Assembly: GCA_017557435.1 (NCBI GenBank)
Contig: JAFYYR010000012.1
Span: 1-42,394 of the forward strand
Direction of reading: 5' to 3'
DNA length: 42,394 bases
From: Pseudobutyrivibrio sp.
Lineage (GTDB): Bacteria; Bacillota; Clostridia; Lachnospirales; Lachnospiraceae
In this document: positions 7,665 through 15,189 of the stretch, piece by piece
How positions within the stretch are numbered: the stretch's first letter is position 1
How the letters are laid out: the number at the start of each line of letters is the position of its first letter
Position numbers and translations under genes: made by a program
The notes under the pieces: generated by a model
Told to the model about the DNA's origin: nothing
The model's database searches: none
Seen by the model: the letters and a program-made list of their open reading frames with translations, nothing else

Positions 7665-9166
7665 TGCGAAAGAGGAAAGAGGAATTTTTTAAATCGCAGA
7701 AGGAAGCAAATGAGGATATTAGAAATTACTTTCGACTGTGCATAAAGAATATCGATAAAGATAATTTATACATGCTACGACGAGTTTGCATGTACATTTC
7801 CATGGTGTACGTGCTGATGTTTGTTATAGCTGGTATTATTATGCCTAACTTTAAGGCCAGTGGAACATTCTTTTTAGTAGCTCCTCTTTTAATAGTTTAT
7901 TTCTTCATAAATAAGAAGGTTCGAGATCGAAATGCGGAGCTTAGTACCCATGCAACTGGAATAATCTGTGGTATATTCTATTTTTTGATGGTCTTGATAT
8001 ACGTTGCAATGGATGTATTTGGCAACAAAAATGTGCAGATGATATGGACACCATTGGCCTTTATTGTATTTCCTGTGCTATACATTGATAAGTGGTTTAA
8101 ATACGCCATTGAAGAATTAGTTGTTATTCTGATTTATGTGCCACTGGGCTATTTTAACAAGGAAATAAGACTGTTTAGACTTGATTTGCATATTCTGATA
8201 GCAGCCTACATTATAGCTATGATAATTGCACATATTACATTGGAAATGCGAAGCAAGGCGGGGCTTAATATGATAGAGCTTAAGAAGATGAGCTCTATTG
8301 ATAAATTGACCCACGTTCTTAATAAGGGAGCCCTTCTTCAGAAAATCGATAATTACTATCTAGAAAAAGAGGCAGAAGCTCCAAGTGCTATGCTTATTAT
8401 CGATTTGGATGATTTCAAGCAGGTAAATGATAATCTAGGTCACAATACAGGTGATTTACTTCTTGAGAAAGTGGGCTCGCTTCTTATTAGCAGCTTCAGA
8501 GTTTACGATATTATCGGAAGATATGGTGGAGATGAGTTTGTGGTTGTAATGCCAAATATGACAGATCCAGCTATCTTGCAATTGAGATGTCGCACGCTAC
8601 AAATGTTTTTGGCAGATGTACAACTGGGAAATGGTCAGCCATTTTCTGTAAGTATAGGTGCTGTTATTGACAAGGGATACCACGCCAGCCAAGATGTATT
8701 TAGAATCGCGGATGATGCCCTATATAAGTCTAAATTACGGGGTAAAAACTGTGTTACAACCTGGATGGTGGAAAAAGAGACTCAGGTTTCAATTAAGCCA
8801 ATAATTATTAATATTGTAAAATCAAAAGAGGGGCCTTTGGCGAAAATCGGAGACGATTGTGAAGATTTTCTATACAAGGTGGTTTCGGATGTTGATGAAT
8901 CAATTAGAACCATAAGTCAGTACAGAGATAACATCAAAGCAATTATCTTAGATATGGCTGTTGAAATGGAAGCCGAAGGCATAATTACCAGATATATAAA
9001 GACAAGAGAAGGATTCTCCAACATACCTGTTCTTGCCATTGCATCAACAGACGAGGAGGCAAGAAAGGCTAAGAAACTGGGAGCCAACAAAGTTCAAAAA
9101 AGTGATGCTCCAGTTGAAAAATATAGAAGCACAATTAAAAAATTAATAAACATGGAAGAAGTATGA
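7664..9166 (+). CDS. Membrane diguanylate cyclase with C-terminal receiver-like domain
   Basis: A 500-residue protein. Residues about 40-195 hold six hydrophobic segments. The GGDEF domain (about 205-370) looks active: SSIDKLTHVLNKGAL, DLDDFKQVND and GGDEF at 288-292. An inhibitory I-site RVYD (279-282) sits exactly five residues upstream, so product inhibition is likely. The last 120 residues resemble a response-regulator receiver: the IILD aspartate (D430), AIAST (S461/T462) and VQKS (K479) match the phospho-acceptor, switch and lysine positions, but the acidic pair of the first strand is missing. A receiver after GGDEF is the reverse of the common order. The last 24 bases overlap the convergent potassium-channel gene. 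Translation may start without a leader. Confidence 0.88.
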   Translation: MRKRKEEFFKSQKEANEDIRNYFRLCIKNIDKDNLYMLRRVCMYISMVYVLMFVIAGIIMPNFKASGTFFLVAPLLIVYFFINKKVRDRNAELSTHATGIICGIFYFLMVLIYVAMDVFGNKNVQMIWTPLAFIVFPVLYIDKWFKYAIEELVVILIYVPLGYFNKEIRLFRLDLHILIAAYIIAMIIAHITLEMRSKAGLNMIELKKMSSIDKLTHVLNKGALLQKIDNYYLEKEAEAPSAMLIIDLDDFKQVNDNLGHNTGDLLLEKVGSLLISSFRVYDIIGRYGGDEFVVVMPNMTDPAILQLRCRTLQMFLADVQLGNGQPFSVSIGAVIDKGYHASQDVFRIADDALYKSKLRGKNCVTTWMVEKETQVSIKPIIINIVKSKEGPLAKIGDDCEDFLYKVVSDVDESIRTISQYRDNIKAIILDMAVEMEAEGIITRYIKTREGFSNIPVLAIASTDEEARKAKKLGANKVQKSDAPVEKYRSTIKKLINMEEV

Positions 9167-10105
9167 ATCGGCGGCAAGTACTACAGTGTCGCCGGTTTTT
9201 ATTTGCAGTTCATTAATAGGGATAAGTGCCTCTCCATCTCGCATAACAACTGCAGGAAGAAAATGCTCTGGCAAGCCTAGCTCATCTACGCGAAGGCCGC
9301 TCCAGCAGTGGCTATCATTTACATTTACAGTAAGCATGTCGATGTGCTCATCTTTAGCGAAATTAGTAAGCATCTTCACTCTAGAATAGTGCTCAACGAA
9401 GCCGGCGCTTATGATACCAGTAGGGATAGCTACAACACCAACACCTAGGAAGGCTGTACAGATACCCATGATTCTTCCAGGAGTGGTAACTGGGAAAATA
9501 TCACCGTAGCCAACAGTAAGCAGGGTAGATACCGACCACCAAATTCCAGAAAAAGCGTTTTCAAAAACATTTGGCTGGGCATTATGCTCTGCATAGTAAA
9601 TACCAATTGAGCTGGCTAACATCAGTATAAGCACGATAACAATGGAAGAAAGAATCTGATTTTTCTTTTCATGCAGTACGGAAAAAATAACAGCAAAAGA
9701 ATCGTACTGCCCGTTGATTCTAAATAAATGGAAAATTCTAACGACTCTAAGGATTCTAAAAGCAATAAATCCAGATAAAAAGAAAAATGGAAGTATTGTA
9801 AATAAATCTACAATGCCATCGAAGGAAATTAAGAACTTGAAGATGGCCTTTTTCTTTGAAAGATTAGGATAAAGCAAATCAGCAGTCCAAATTCTAAGGA
9901 CATACTCAATGCAAAAGATAATAATAGTAATAAGGGCAACAGCGTCAAGTATTGGAAAATAAGGAGACAGGTTGCTAAATGTCTGTAGAACCATCACAAA
10001 TACATTGAGAATGATGACCACTGCAATAAAAATATCGAATGCGCGGCTTACAATATCTTCCTTATTTCCAATTTGAATGATGTTAAATATACGCTGTTTT
10101 TTCAA
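9143..10105 (-). CDS. Voltage-gated-type potassium channel with TrkA-C-like tail
   Basis: A 320-residue ion channel. It has about six membrane helices (residues 20-240). The S4-like helix FRILRVVRIFHLFR carries regularly spaced arginines (117, 120, 123, 129), and the selectivity filter TVGYGD is at 197-202. The C-terminal about 75 residues (LTVNVNDSHCWSGLRVDELGLPE...INELQIKTGDTVVLAA) resemble a TrkA-C/RCK_C ligand-binding domain. The start is TTG (complement of CAA at 10103-10105), supported by GGGGG 8-12 bases upstream; the next in-frame ATG would remove the first helix. It lies 23 bases after the amidase gene on the same strand, so the two are probably co-transcribed. The 3' end overlaps the convergent GGDEF gene. 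Confidence 0.92.
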   Translation of the reverse strand: MKKQRIFNIIQIGNKEDIVSRAFDIFIAVVIILNVFVMVLQTFSNLSPYFPILDAVALITIIIFCIEYVLRIWTADLLYPNLSKKKAIFKFLISFDGIVDLFTILPFFFLSGFIAFRILRVVRIFHLFRINGQYDSFAVIFSVLHEKKNQILSSIVIVLILMLASSIGIYYAEHNAQPNVFENAFSGIWWSVSTLLTVGYGDIFPVTTPGRIMGICTAFLGVGVVAIPTGIISAGFVEHYSRVKMLTNFAKDEHIDMLTVNVNDSHCWSGLRVDELGLPEHFLPAVVMRDGEALIPINELQIKTGDTVVLAADSYFFHVY

Positions 10106-10128
10106 AACGTAAAACCCCCAATTATTTA

Positions 10129-10920
10129 TTATTTAAGAGATAATCCGTAATACTTTGCAATACCTGTAGCATCTGCAATACCAAGCTGCTGATACTGGTC
10201 AGGAGTGCTTAGGTGATTTACTCTGTCTGAGTAATTAGTGCAGAATGCGTGCTCAACAATAATACATGGAATACCAGAAGTCTTAGAGCGATTAATAAGT
10301 GCGTAGTAATCCTTGGCAGAGCCATCTGGATATGTACCTGAATCAGAATCACGAGTAACAATACCTGTGCCATTTGGGCAAAGCTTCCAGTTGTTAACCT
10401 GAAGGCCAGTGGCAACAAGCTCATTTAAGATGGAGCTTCCAAGATTCTGTCCAACTGCACAGTAAGCTGGCTTATAGTTAGGATTAGGAATGATGACCTT
10501 AGAGCCATTTTGAGAGGCATCTAAGTCTGGATCATAGTCATTGTGAAGGCTGACGATTACATTGGCTCCAACTGACTTTGCATAGTCAACACGACCTGTG
10601 AGACAATCAGATTTTGAATTCTCATCGGCACCGTATGGGCAATCAAAACCGTAGCGAGTCATATAAACTGTTACGCCAGAATATTTCTCAAGCTCCTGCT
10701 TGCAGTAATAAGCAATGTATAGATTGGCAATGCCCTCTTCGAAGTTCTCATAGTGACAACCTAAATGTGTGTTGTCGTGACCAGGGTCTAAAACAACTAC
10801 AATATTTTTAGAAGTCTTGCTGGATTTGGCTTCTGAAGTAAAGTCATTGCTGACAAATAAACTAACTGACGCCACTAAACAAAGGGCTAAAGATATGCAT
10901 TTTTTAAAGAATAATCTCAT
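10129..10920 (-). CDS. Secreted N-acetylmuramoyl-L-alanine amidase (Amidase_3)
   Basis: A 263-residue zinc amidase that cleaves the bond between muramic acid and the peptide stem of peptidoglycan. Residues 1-31 are a signal peptide. The Amidase_3 fold is marked by VLDPGHD (zinc ligand H48), an acidic ligand near E61/E62 in NFEEGIANL, SLHND (H126) and the catalytic VEHAF (E223). There is no SH3, LysM or SPOR wall-binding domain, so targeting must be intrinsic or by a partner. It is the first gene of a two-gene unit with the potassium channel; ribosome-binding site AGGAGA lies upstream of the ATG. Wall remodelling or cell separation is the likely role. Confidence 0.92.
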   Translation of the reverse strand: MRLFFKKCISLALCLVASVSLFVSNDFTSEAKSSKTSKNIVVVLDPGHDNTHLGCHYENFEEGIANLYIAYYCKQELEKYSGVTVYMTRYGFDCPYGADENSKSDCLTGRVDYAKSVGANVIVSLHNDYDPDLDASQNGSKVIIPNPNYKPAYCAVGQNLGSSILNELVATGLQVNNWKLCPNGTGIVTRDSDSGTYPDGSAKDYYALINRSKTSGIPCIIVEHAFCTNYSDRVNHLSTPDQYQQLGIADATGIAKYYGLSLK

Positions 10921-10983
10921 AACAATTCTCCTTATATATTTTAAATAATTTTATCATCAAAGGGGGCTATTATCAATTTTTTG

Positions 10984-11012
10984 TTGACAGGTGTCAATTG
11001 AAGTTGTACTAT
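10984..11012 (+). promoter_or_regulatory. Sigma-A-type promoter for the lysine riboswitch/dapA operon
   Basis: TTGACA (10984-10989) is a perfect -35 box. TACTAT (11007-11012) follows after a 17-base spacer. Transcription would start near 11019, just before the riboswitch. Confidence 0.85.
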
Positions 11013-11030
11013 GAGGGCAACTTAATAAGA

Positions 11031-11201
11031 GATAGAGGTTGCGAGAGACATTAGTAATCTCATTGATGGGACAGGCCCATGTGATATGAGATGAAAGGGG
11101 ATTTCGCCGAAAGAGGGCACCGCCTGTAGGTGTTTGGTCTTGGGCATATAGTTAATAACTATATGACTGTCATTTATAGTTAATATAGATGGGGAGCTAT
11201 C
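11031..11201 (+). ncRNA. Lysine riboswitch (L box) aptamer
   Basis: The conserved L-box landmarks occur in order: GATAGAGGTTGCGA (11031-11044), AGTA, GATGAAAGGGGATTTCGCCGA (split around 11090-11111), GGTCTTGGGCATAT, ACTGTC and the closing GGGGAGCTATC (11191-11201). The first GATAG pairs with the final CTATC to form stem P1, as in the B. subtilis lysC leader. It senses lysine and lies between a strong promoter and dapA, a gene of lysine synthesis. P1's 3' strand is also part of the antiterminator at 11188-11198. Confidence 0.95.
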
Positions 11202-11251
11202 ATAATCGTAGACATTTATTAGCTGACCATCTGTGTATGGTCAGTTTTTTT
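11188..11251 (+). promoter_or_regulatory. Expression platform: antiterminator and terminator of the riboswitch
   Basis: The terminator stem is CTGACCAT (11223-11230) with ATGGTCAG (11237-11244), followed by seven T. The competing antiterminator pairs GATGGGGAGCT (11188-11198) with AGCTGACCATC (11221-11231), 9 of 11 positions matching. Because the first arm overlaps the closing strand of P1, lysine binding would free the terminator and stop transcription, so the switch should be an OFF switch. Confidence 0.88.
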
Positions 11252-11267
11252 ATTATAGGAGGATATG

Positions 11268-12152
11268 ATGAGTATTTTTAATGGCGCAGCAGTAGCAATA
11301 GTTACTCCATTTAATGGAGATGGTTCAGTTAATTACGAGAAGCTTGATAATCTTATTGAATTTCAGATTAAGAACAGCACTGATGCAATTGTAATCTGTG
11401 GAACAACAGGTGAGGCTTCAACACTTTCTCATGAGGAGCACTTAGATGTAATTAGACATTGCGTTAAGACAGTTAATAAGAGAGTACCAGTTATTGCAGG
11501 TACAGGCTCTAACTCAACTGAGACAGCTATTTATTTATCACAGGAGGCTGAAAAGGCTGGAGCAGATGCAGTACTTCTTGTAACACCATACTACAACAAG
11601 GCTACACAGGGCGGTCTTTATGTACACTTCAAGGACACAGCAGATGCAATCAGCATCCCATGTATTCTTTACAATGTACCTAGCCGGACAGGCTGCAATA
11701 TTTTACCAGAGACAGCAGTTAAGCTTGCTAAGGATGTAAAAAATATTGTTGCTATCAAGGAGGCTTCTGGTAACATCAGCCAGATAGCTAAGCTTGCTCA
11801 CATAGGTGCAGGTCTTATCGATATTTATTCAGGTAACGATGACCAGATCGTTCCTATTATGTCACTTGGTGGAATCGGAGTTATTTCCGTATTGTCAAAT
11901 GTGGCACCACAGCAGACACATGATATTTGCCAGGCTTGCTTTGATGGAGACTTCAAAAAGGCTGCTCAGATGCAGCTTGAGGCACTTCCACTTATTGATA
12001 GCCTCTTCTCAGAAGTCAATCCAATCCCTGTTAAGAAGGCGCTTAACTTAATGGGCTTTGAAGCTGGACCACTTAGAAAACCACTTACAGAAATGGAAGA
12101 AGCTCATGCGAAAATTTTAGAGGAGAACATGAAAGCTTATGGAATTTACTAA
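11268..12152 (+). CDS. dapA: 4-hydroxy-tetrahydrodipicolinate synthase
   Basis: A 294-residue TIM-barrel aldolase that condenses pyruvate with aspartate semialdehyde, the first committed step of lysine and diaminopimelate synthesis. Key residues are visible: GTTGE near 45-49, LYNVPSRTG (Y135, R140) and the Schiff-base lysine in VAIKEASG (K164). Length is typical. Two adjacent ATGs exist; the second (11268) was chosen because TAGGAGG ends at 11262, giving a 5-base spacing rather than 2. It is the first gene behind the lysine riboswitch, so lysine should repress it. The last 14 bases overlap the following transporter gene, implying translational coupling. Confidence 0.96.
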   Translation: MSIFNGAAVAIVTPFNGDGSVNYEKLDNLIEFQIKNSTDAIVICGTTGEASTLSHEEHLDVIRHCVKTVNKRVPVIAGTGSNSTETAIYLSQEAEKAGADAVLLVTPYYNKATQGGLYVHFKDTADAISIPCILYNVPSRTGCNILPETAVKLAKDVKNIVAIKEASGNISQIAKLAHIGAGLIDIYSGNDDQIVPIMSLGGIGVISVLSNVAPQQTHDICQACFDGDFKKAAQMQLEALPLIDSLFSEVNPIPVKKALNLMGFEAGPLRKPLTEMEEAHAKILEENMKAYGIY

Positions 12153-13683
12153 TACAGTTTGGTCTTTACTTCCACCATTAATCGCGATTATTCTCGCCCT
12201 TATTACAAAGGAAGTTTATTCATCATTATTTATAGGTATATTTACAGGTGGATTGCTATATGCAGGATTTAATTTAACAGCTGCGATGCAACACATCTTT
12301 GTAGATGGCATGATTGGTCAGCTTTCAGACAGCTGGAATGTAGGTATTCTTATTTTCCTTGTTGTTCTTGGAAGCATGGTTATGCTTATGAATCGTGCTG
12401 GTGGCTCTGCAGCATTTGGTAAATGGGCTGTTACCCATGTTAAGACAAAGGCTGGAGCTCAGGTTGCTACAATCGTCCTTGGTATGCTTATTTTTATCGA
12501 TGACTATTTTAACTGCCTTACAGTAGGTTCAGTTATGAGACCAGTTACTGACAAGCATGGTATTTCAAGAGAAAAGCTTGCTTACCTTATTGATGCTACA
12601 GCAGCTCCAATCTGTATCATTGCTCCTATTTCATCATGGGCAGCAGCGGTTACAGGTTTTGTAGATGGTGCTAATGGACTTTCACTTTTTATTAGAGCCA
12701 TTCCTTACAACTTCTACGCACTTCTTACAATTGTAATGATGTTTTCTATTACATATATGAAGTTTGATTATGGCGCTATGAATCTTGCAGAGCTCAATCA
12801 CAGAGCACAGCTGAAGGAGCGCAAGAAAAAGGATGCAGCCAGCCTGACAGGTGCTGAGGACCAGCCTCATCCACCTATCTCAGAAAAAGGCAAGGTTAGC
12901 CATCTTGTATTTCCTATCGTCTCACTTATTGTGTGCTGTGTAATCGGCATGATTTATACAGGTGGATTCTTTGAGGGAGCTAATTTTATTGATGCATTCT
13001 CTAACTCAGATGCTTCAGTGGGACTTGTTTATGGCTCAGTAGTTGCACTTATTATTACTATTATTTTCTATCTTATAACAAGAGTACTTAGCTTTAATGA
13101 GTGTATGAATGCTATCCCTGAGGGATTCAAGAGTATGGTACCTGCCATCCTTGTTCTTACATTTGCATGGACACTTAAGTCTATGACAGATTCACTTGGT
13201 GCAGCAGAGTATGTTGGTGGCATAGTTGCACATATTGCTGACAATAGAGCTCTTATGAGCTTGCTTCCAGCACTTGTATTCTTAGTAGGTATCTTCCTTG
13301 CCTTTGCAACAGGTACATCATGGGGAACATTTGGTATCCTCATTCCTATCGTAGTTAATGTTTTTGGTGGTGACGTTAACAACGAGCTTATGATTATTGC
13401 TATCTCAGCATGTATGGCTGGTGCAGTTTGTGGAGATCACTGCTCACCAATTTCAGATACAACAATCATGGCATCTGCAGGTGCTGATTGTAATCACATC
13501 AGTCATGTAAGCACACAGCTTCCATACGCATTTACAGTAGCAGCAGTTTCACTTGTTTCTTATATAATATCTGGATTTATTAGAAACTGGTTTATCTGCC
13601 TTGTTATTGGTATTGTTCTTATGGTTGGAACACTTATTGTGCTTAAGAATGTTACTAAGGCTAAGACTCAGGCTCAGGCTTAA
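12139..13683 (+). CDS. NhaC-family transporter, probable lysine transporter (LysW-like)
   Basis: A 514-residue membrane protein with about 11-12 hydrophobic helices. It belongs to the NhaC Na+/H+ antiporter superfamily (VVLGSMVMLMNRAGGS, FIDDYFNCLTVGSVMRP, GTSWGTFGILIPI, CGDHCSPISDTTIM). NhaC-like proteins under L-box control have been predicted by comparative genomics to carry lysine (LysW). Here the gene overlaps dapA by 14 bases behind a lysine riboswitch, which favours lysine uptake over plain sodium export; direction and substrate are inferred from context only. A cytoplasmic loop about 215-250 is rich in charged residues. A good terminator follows the gene. Confidence 0.88.
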   Translation: MEFTNTVWSLLPPLIAIILALITKEVYSSLFIGIFTGGLLYAGFNLTAAMQHIFVDGMIGQLSDSWNVGILIFLVVLGSMVMLMNRAGGSAAFGKWAVTHVKTKAGAQVATIVLGMLIFIDDYFNCLTVGSVMRPVTDKHGISREKLAYLIDATAAPICIIAPISSWAAAVTGFVDGANGLSLFIRAIPYNFYALLTIVMMFSITYMKFDYGAMNLAELNHRAQLKERKKKDAASLTGAEDQPHPPISEKGKVSHLVFPIVSLIVCCVIGMIYTGGFFEGANFIDAFSNSDASVGLVYGSVVALIITIIFYLITRVLSFNECMNAIPEGFKSMVPAILVLTFAWTLKSMTDSLGAAEYVGGIVAHIADNRALMSLLPALVFLVGIFLAFATGTSWGTFGILIPIVVNVFGGDVNNELMIIAISACMAGAVCGDHCSPISDTTIMASAGADCNHISHVSTQLPYAFTVAAVSLVSYIISGFIRNWFICLVIGIVLMVGTLIVLKNVTKAKTQAQA

Positions 13684-13712
13684 ATTAAATCGGATTTGCT
13701 ATTTTTTATAGA

Positions 13713-13755
13713 AGTGTCAGGGAAGGGCATTATGCTTAACCCTGGCACTTTTTTT
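13713..13755 (+). terminator. Terminator after the dapA-transporter operon
   Basis: AGTGTCAGGG (13713-13722) pairs with CCCTGGCACT (13740-13749), with one G-T pair, around a 17-base loop and followed by a run of T. The rest of the gap to 13884 is AT-rich; TATAAT at 13854-13859 is a possible -10 box for the next gene. Confidence 0.9.
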
Positions 13756-13883
13756 AATGTTATAAGAAGATGCAAAAGCTTTGGTAAATTATTTTATTCA
13801 AAAATAAATCCCACATAATAATGGAAATATATTAAAATTATTAATTAAGAGAATATAATAATTCGATTGTAAGGAGTTAGATA

Positions 13884-14360
13884 ATGAAGAATATCAAATA
13901 TCTTGTGCTTGATGTGGATGGCACGCTTACAGATGGTTGTGTTTATATGGGAGAAAATGGCGAGCTTTGTAAGGCTTTCAATATAAAAGATGGTTATGGA
14001 ATTTGTCATCAGGCTATTCCGGCAGGTATAGTGCCTATGATTATTACAGGTCGTACCAGCAATATTGTTTTGAACCGCTGCAAGGAGCTTGGAATCAATG
14101 AGGTTCATCAGGGAATATCTGACAAGCTTGGCGAGTTAAAGGAAATCCTCTCAGAGAGAGGGGAGTCATTAAAGGATTGTGCCTACATGGGTGATGACTT
14201 AAATGATTTTGAAGTAATGAAGGCAATCAAGGAAGCCGGAGGGCTTATTGGATGTCCTGCTGATGCAGCAGAGGGAGTTATAGAGTTGGCTGATTTCGTA
14301 TCTAAAAAAGATGGCGGAAGAGGCTGCGTTAGAGAGTTTATTGAATGGATAGTTTATTAA
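13884..14360 (+). CDS. KdsC-like HAD-family sugar phosphatase
   Basis: A 158-residue HAD hydrolase of the 3-deoxy-D-manno-octulosonate 8-phosphate phosphatase (KdsC/YrbI) type. The DxD nucleophile motif LDVDGTLTDG is at residues 9-18 (D10, D12), ITGRTS is the second motif, and YMGDDLNDFEVM with GGRGCVREF closes the protein, the last being characteristic of KdsC. There is no lipopolysaccharide in Gram-positive bacteria and no KDO genes nearby, so the substrate is more likely another acidic sugar phosphate (for example a nonulosonic acid) or is unknown. AAGGAG precedes the ATG. The 3' end overlaps the TraX-like gene by 16 bases, suggesting one transcript. Confidence 0.85.
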   Translation: MKNIKYLVLDVDGTLTDGCVYMGENGELCKAFNIKDGYGICHQAIPAGIVPMIITGRTSNIVLNRCKELGINEVHQGISDKLGELKEILSERGESLKDCAYMGDDLNDFEVMKAIKEAGGLIGCPADAAEGVIELADFVSKKDGGRGCVREFIEWIVY

Positions 14361-15130
14361 GTAGTATAAAAGACAAACTGGTTAATGGGATAGAGGTTAC
14401 AGGTACTGGATTAAAAATAATTGCAGTAGTGACTATGTTTGTAGATCATATTGCTCTTGGCCCACTTACCAACTGGATTCTTAAAAACATGCCTTCAATG
14501 TCGGCTGATACTTACAGTTTTTATTATTCTTTTTACCATGTGCTAAGAGCCATTGGCAGGATGGCCTTTCCTATATATTGTTTCCTTTTAGTGGAGGGAG
14601 TAGCCCACACTAGAAATATTAGGAAATATGCACTGAGAGTTTTGACAGTGGCATTGTTAGCCGAGGTACCTTTTGATTATCTTTTTTATCACCGATTGTT
14701 CTATTGGCAACACAACAATGTGCTGTGGGGACTGTTATTGGGATTGATTTGTCTTCATCTATACAGCCTTGTTGAAAAATATGAGTGCAGTTTTGCGCTT
14801 AAAATGGTAATTATGTGCGCAGGTATGGCGGTTGCACATTTTACATTTCTAGATTACGGAGAAGCTGGTATTTGTTGTATATGCTTGATGAGCATATTAA
14901 ATGGGGAAGAACCTGGAATACGTGTTATAGCCTTTATGGCAGGAGTTGGAGCCTTAGCGATTTTATCAAGCACTATAGAGTTGTTTGCAATGGCTATGGT
15001 TGTTCCAATTGGCATGTACAGGGGTGGTAGAGGAAGAGATAGCAAATTTATCAGGAAATTTTTCTATCTGTTTTATCCTCTACACATTTGTTTATTAATA
15101 CTTGTAGATTACTATATTGTACAAACCTAG
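14345..15130 (+). CDS. TraX-family membrane protein (probable acyltransferase)
   Basis: A 261-residue protein with about 8 hydrophobic helices. It starts with the family hallmark LKIIAVVTMFVDHIA and continues with AIGRMAFPIYCFLLVEG and LLAEVPFDYLFY, the pattern of the TraX family, named after the F-pilin N-acetyltransferase. Chromosomal copies in Clostridia are common and not tied to conjugation; their substrates are unknown. It has no conjugation genes around it here. The gene overlaps the KdsC-like gene by 16 bases and has only a weak ribosome-binding site, so translation is probably coupled. Acylation of a surface or envelope molecule is a plausible but unproven role. Confidence 0.85.
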   Translation: MDSLLSSIKDKLVNGIEVTGTGLKIIAVVTMFVDHIALGPLTNWILKNMPSMSADTYSFYYSFYHVLRAIGRMAFPIYCFLLVEGVAHTRNIRKYALRVLTVALLAEVPFDYLFYHRLFYWQHNNVLWGLLLGLICLHLYSLVEKYECSFALKMVIMCAGMAVAHFTFLDYGEAGICCICLMSILNGEEPGIRVIAFMAGVGALAILSSTIELFAMAMVVPIGMYRGGRGRDSKFIRKFFYLFYPLHICLLILVDYYIVQT

Positions 15131-15189
15131 ATATAGTGATAGAATACTGAAAGTTTAAATAAAATTATATTTTTCAAGGGAGGAAATTT

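Noticed and set aside
15131-15189. PyrR-type attenuator before the uracil permease
   Set aside because: The 59-base gap has no terminator/antiterminator pair or PyrR-binding loop.
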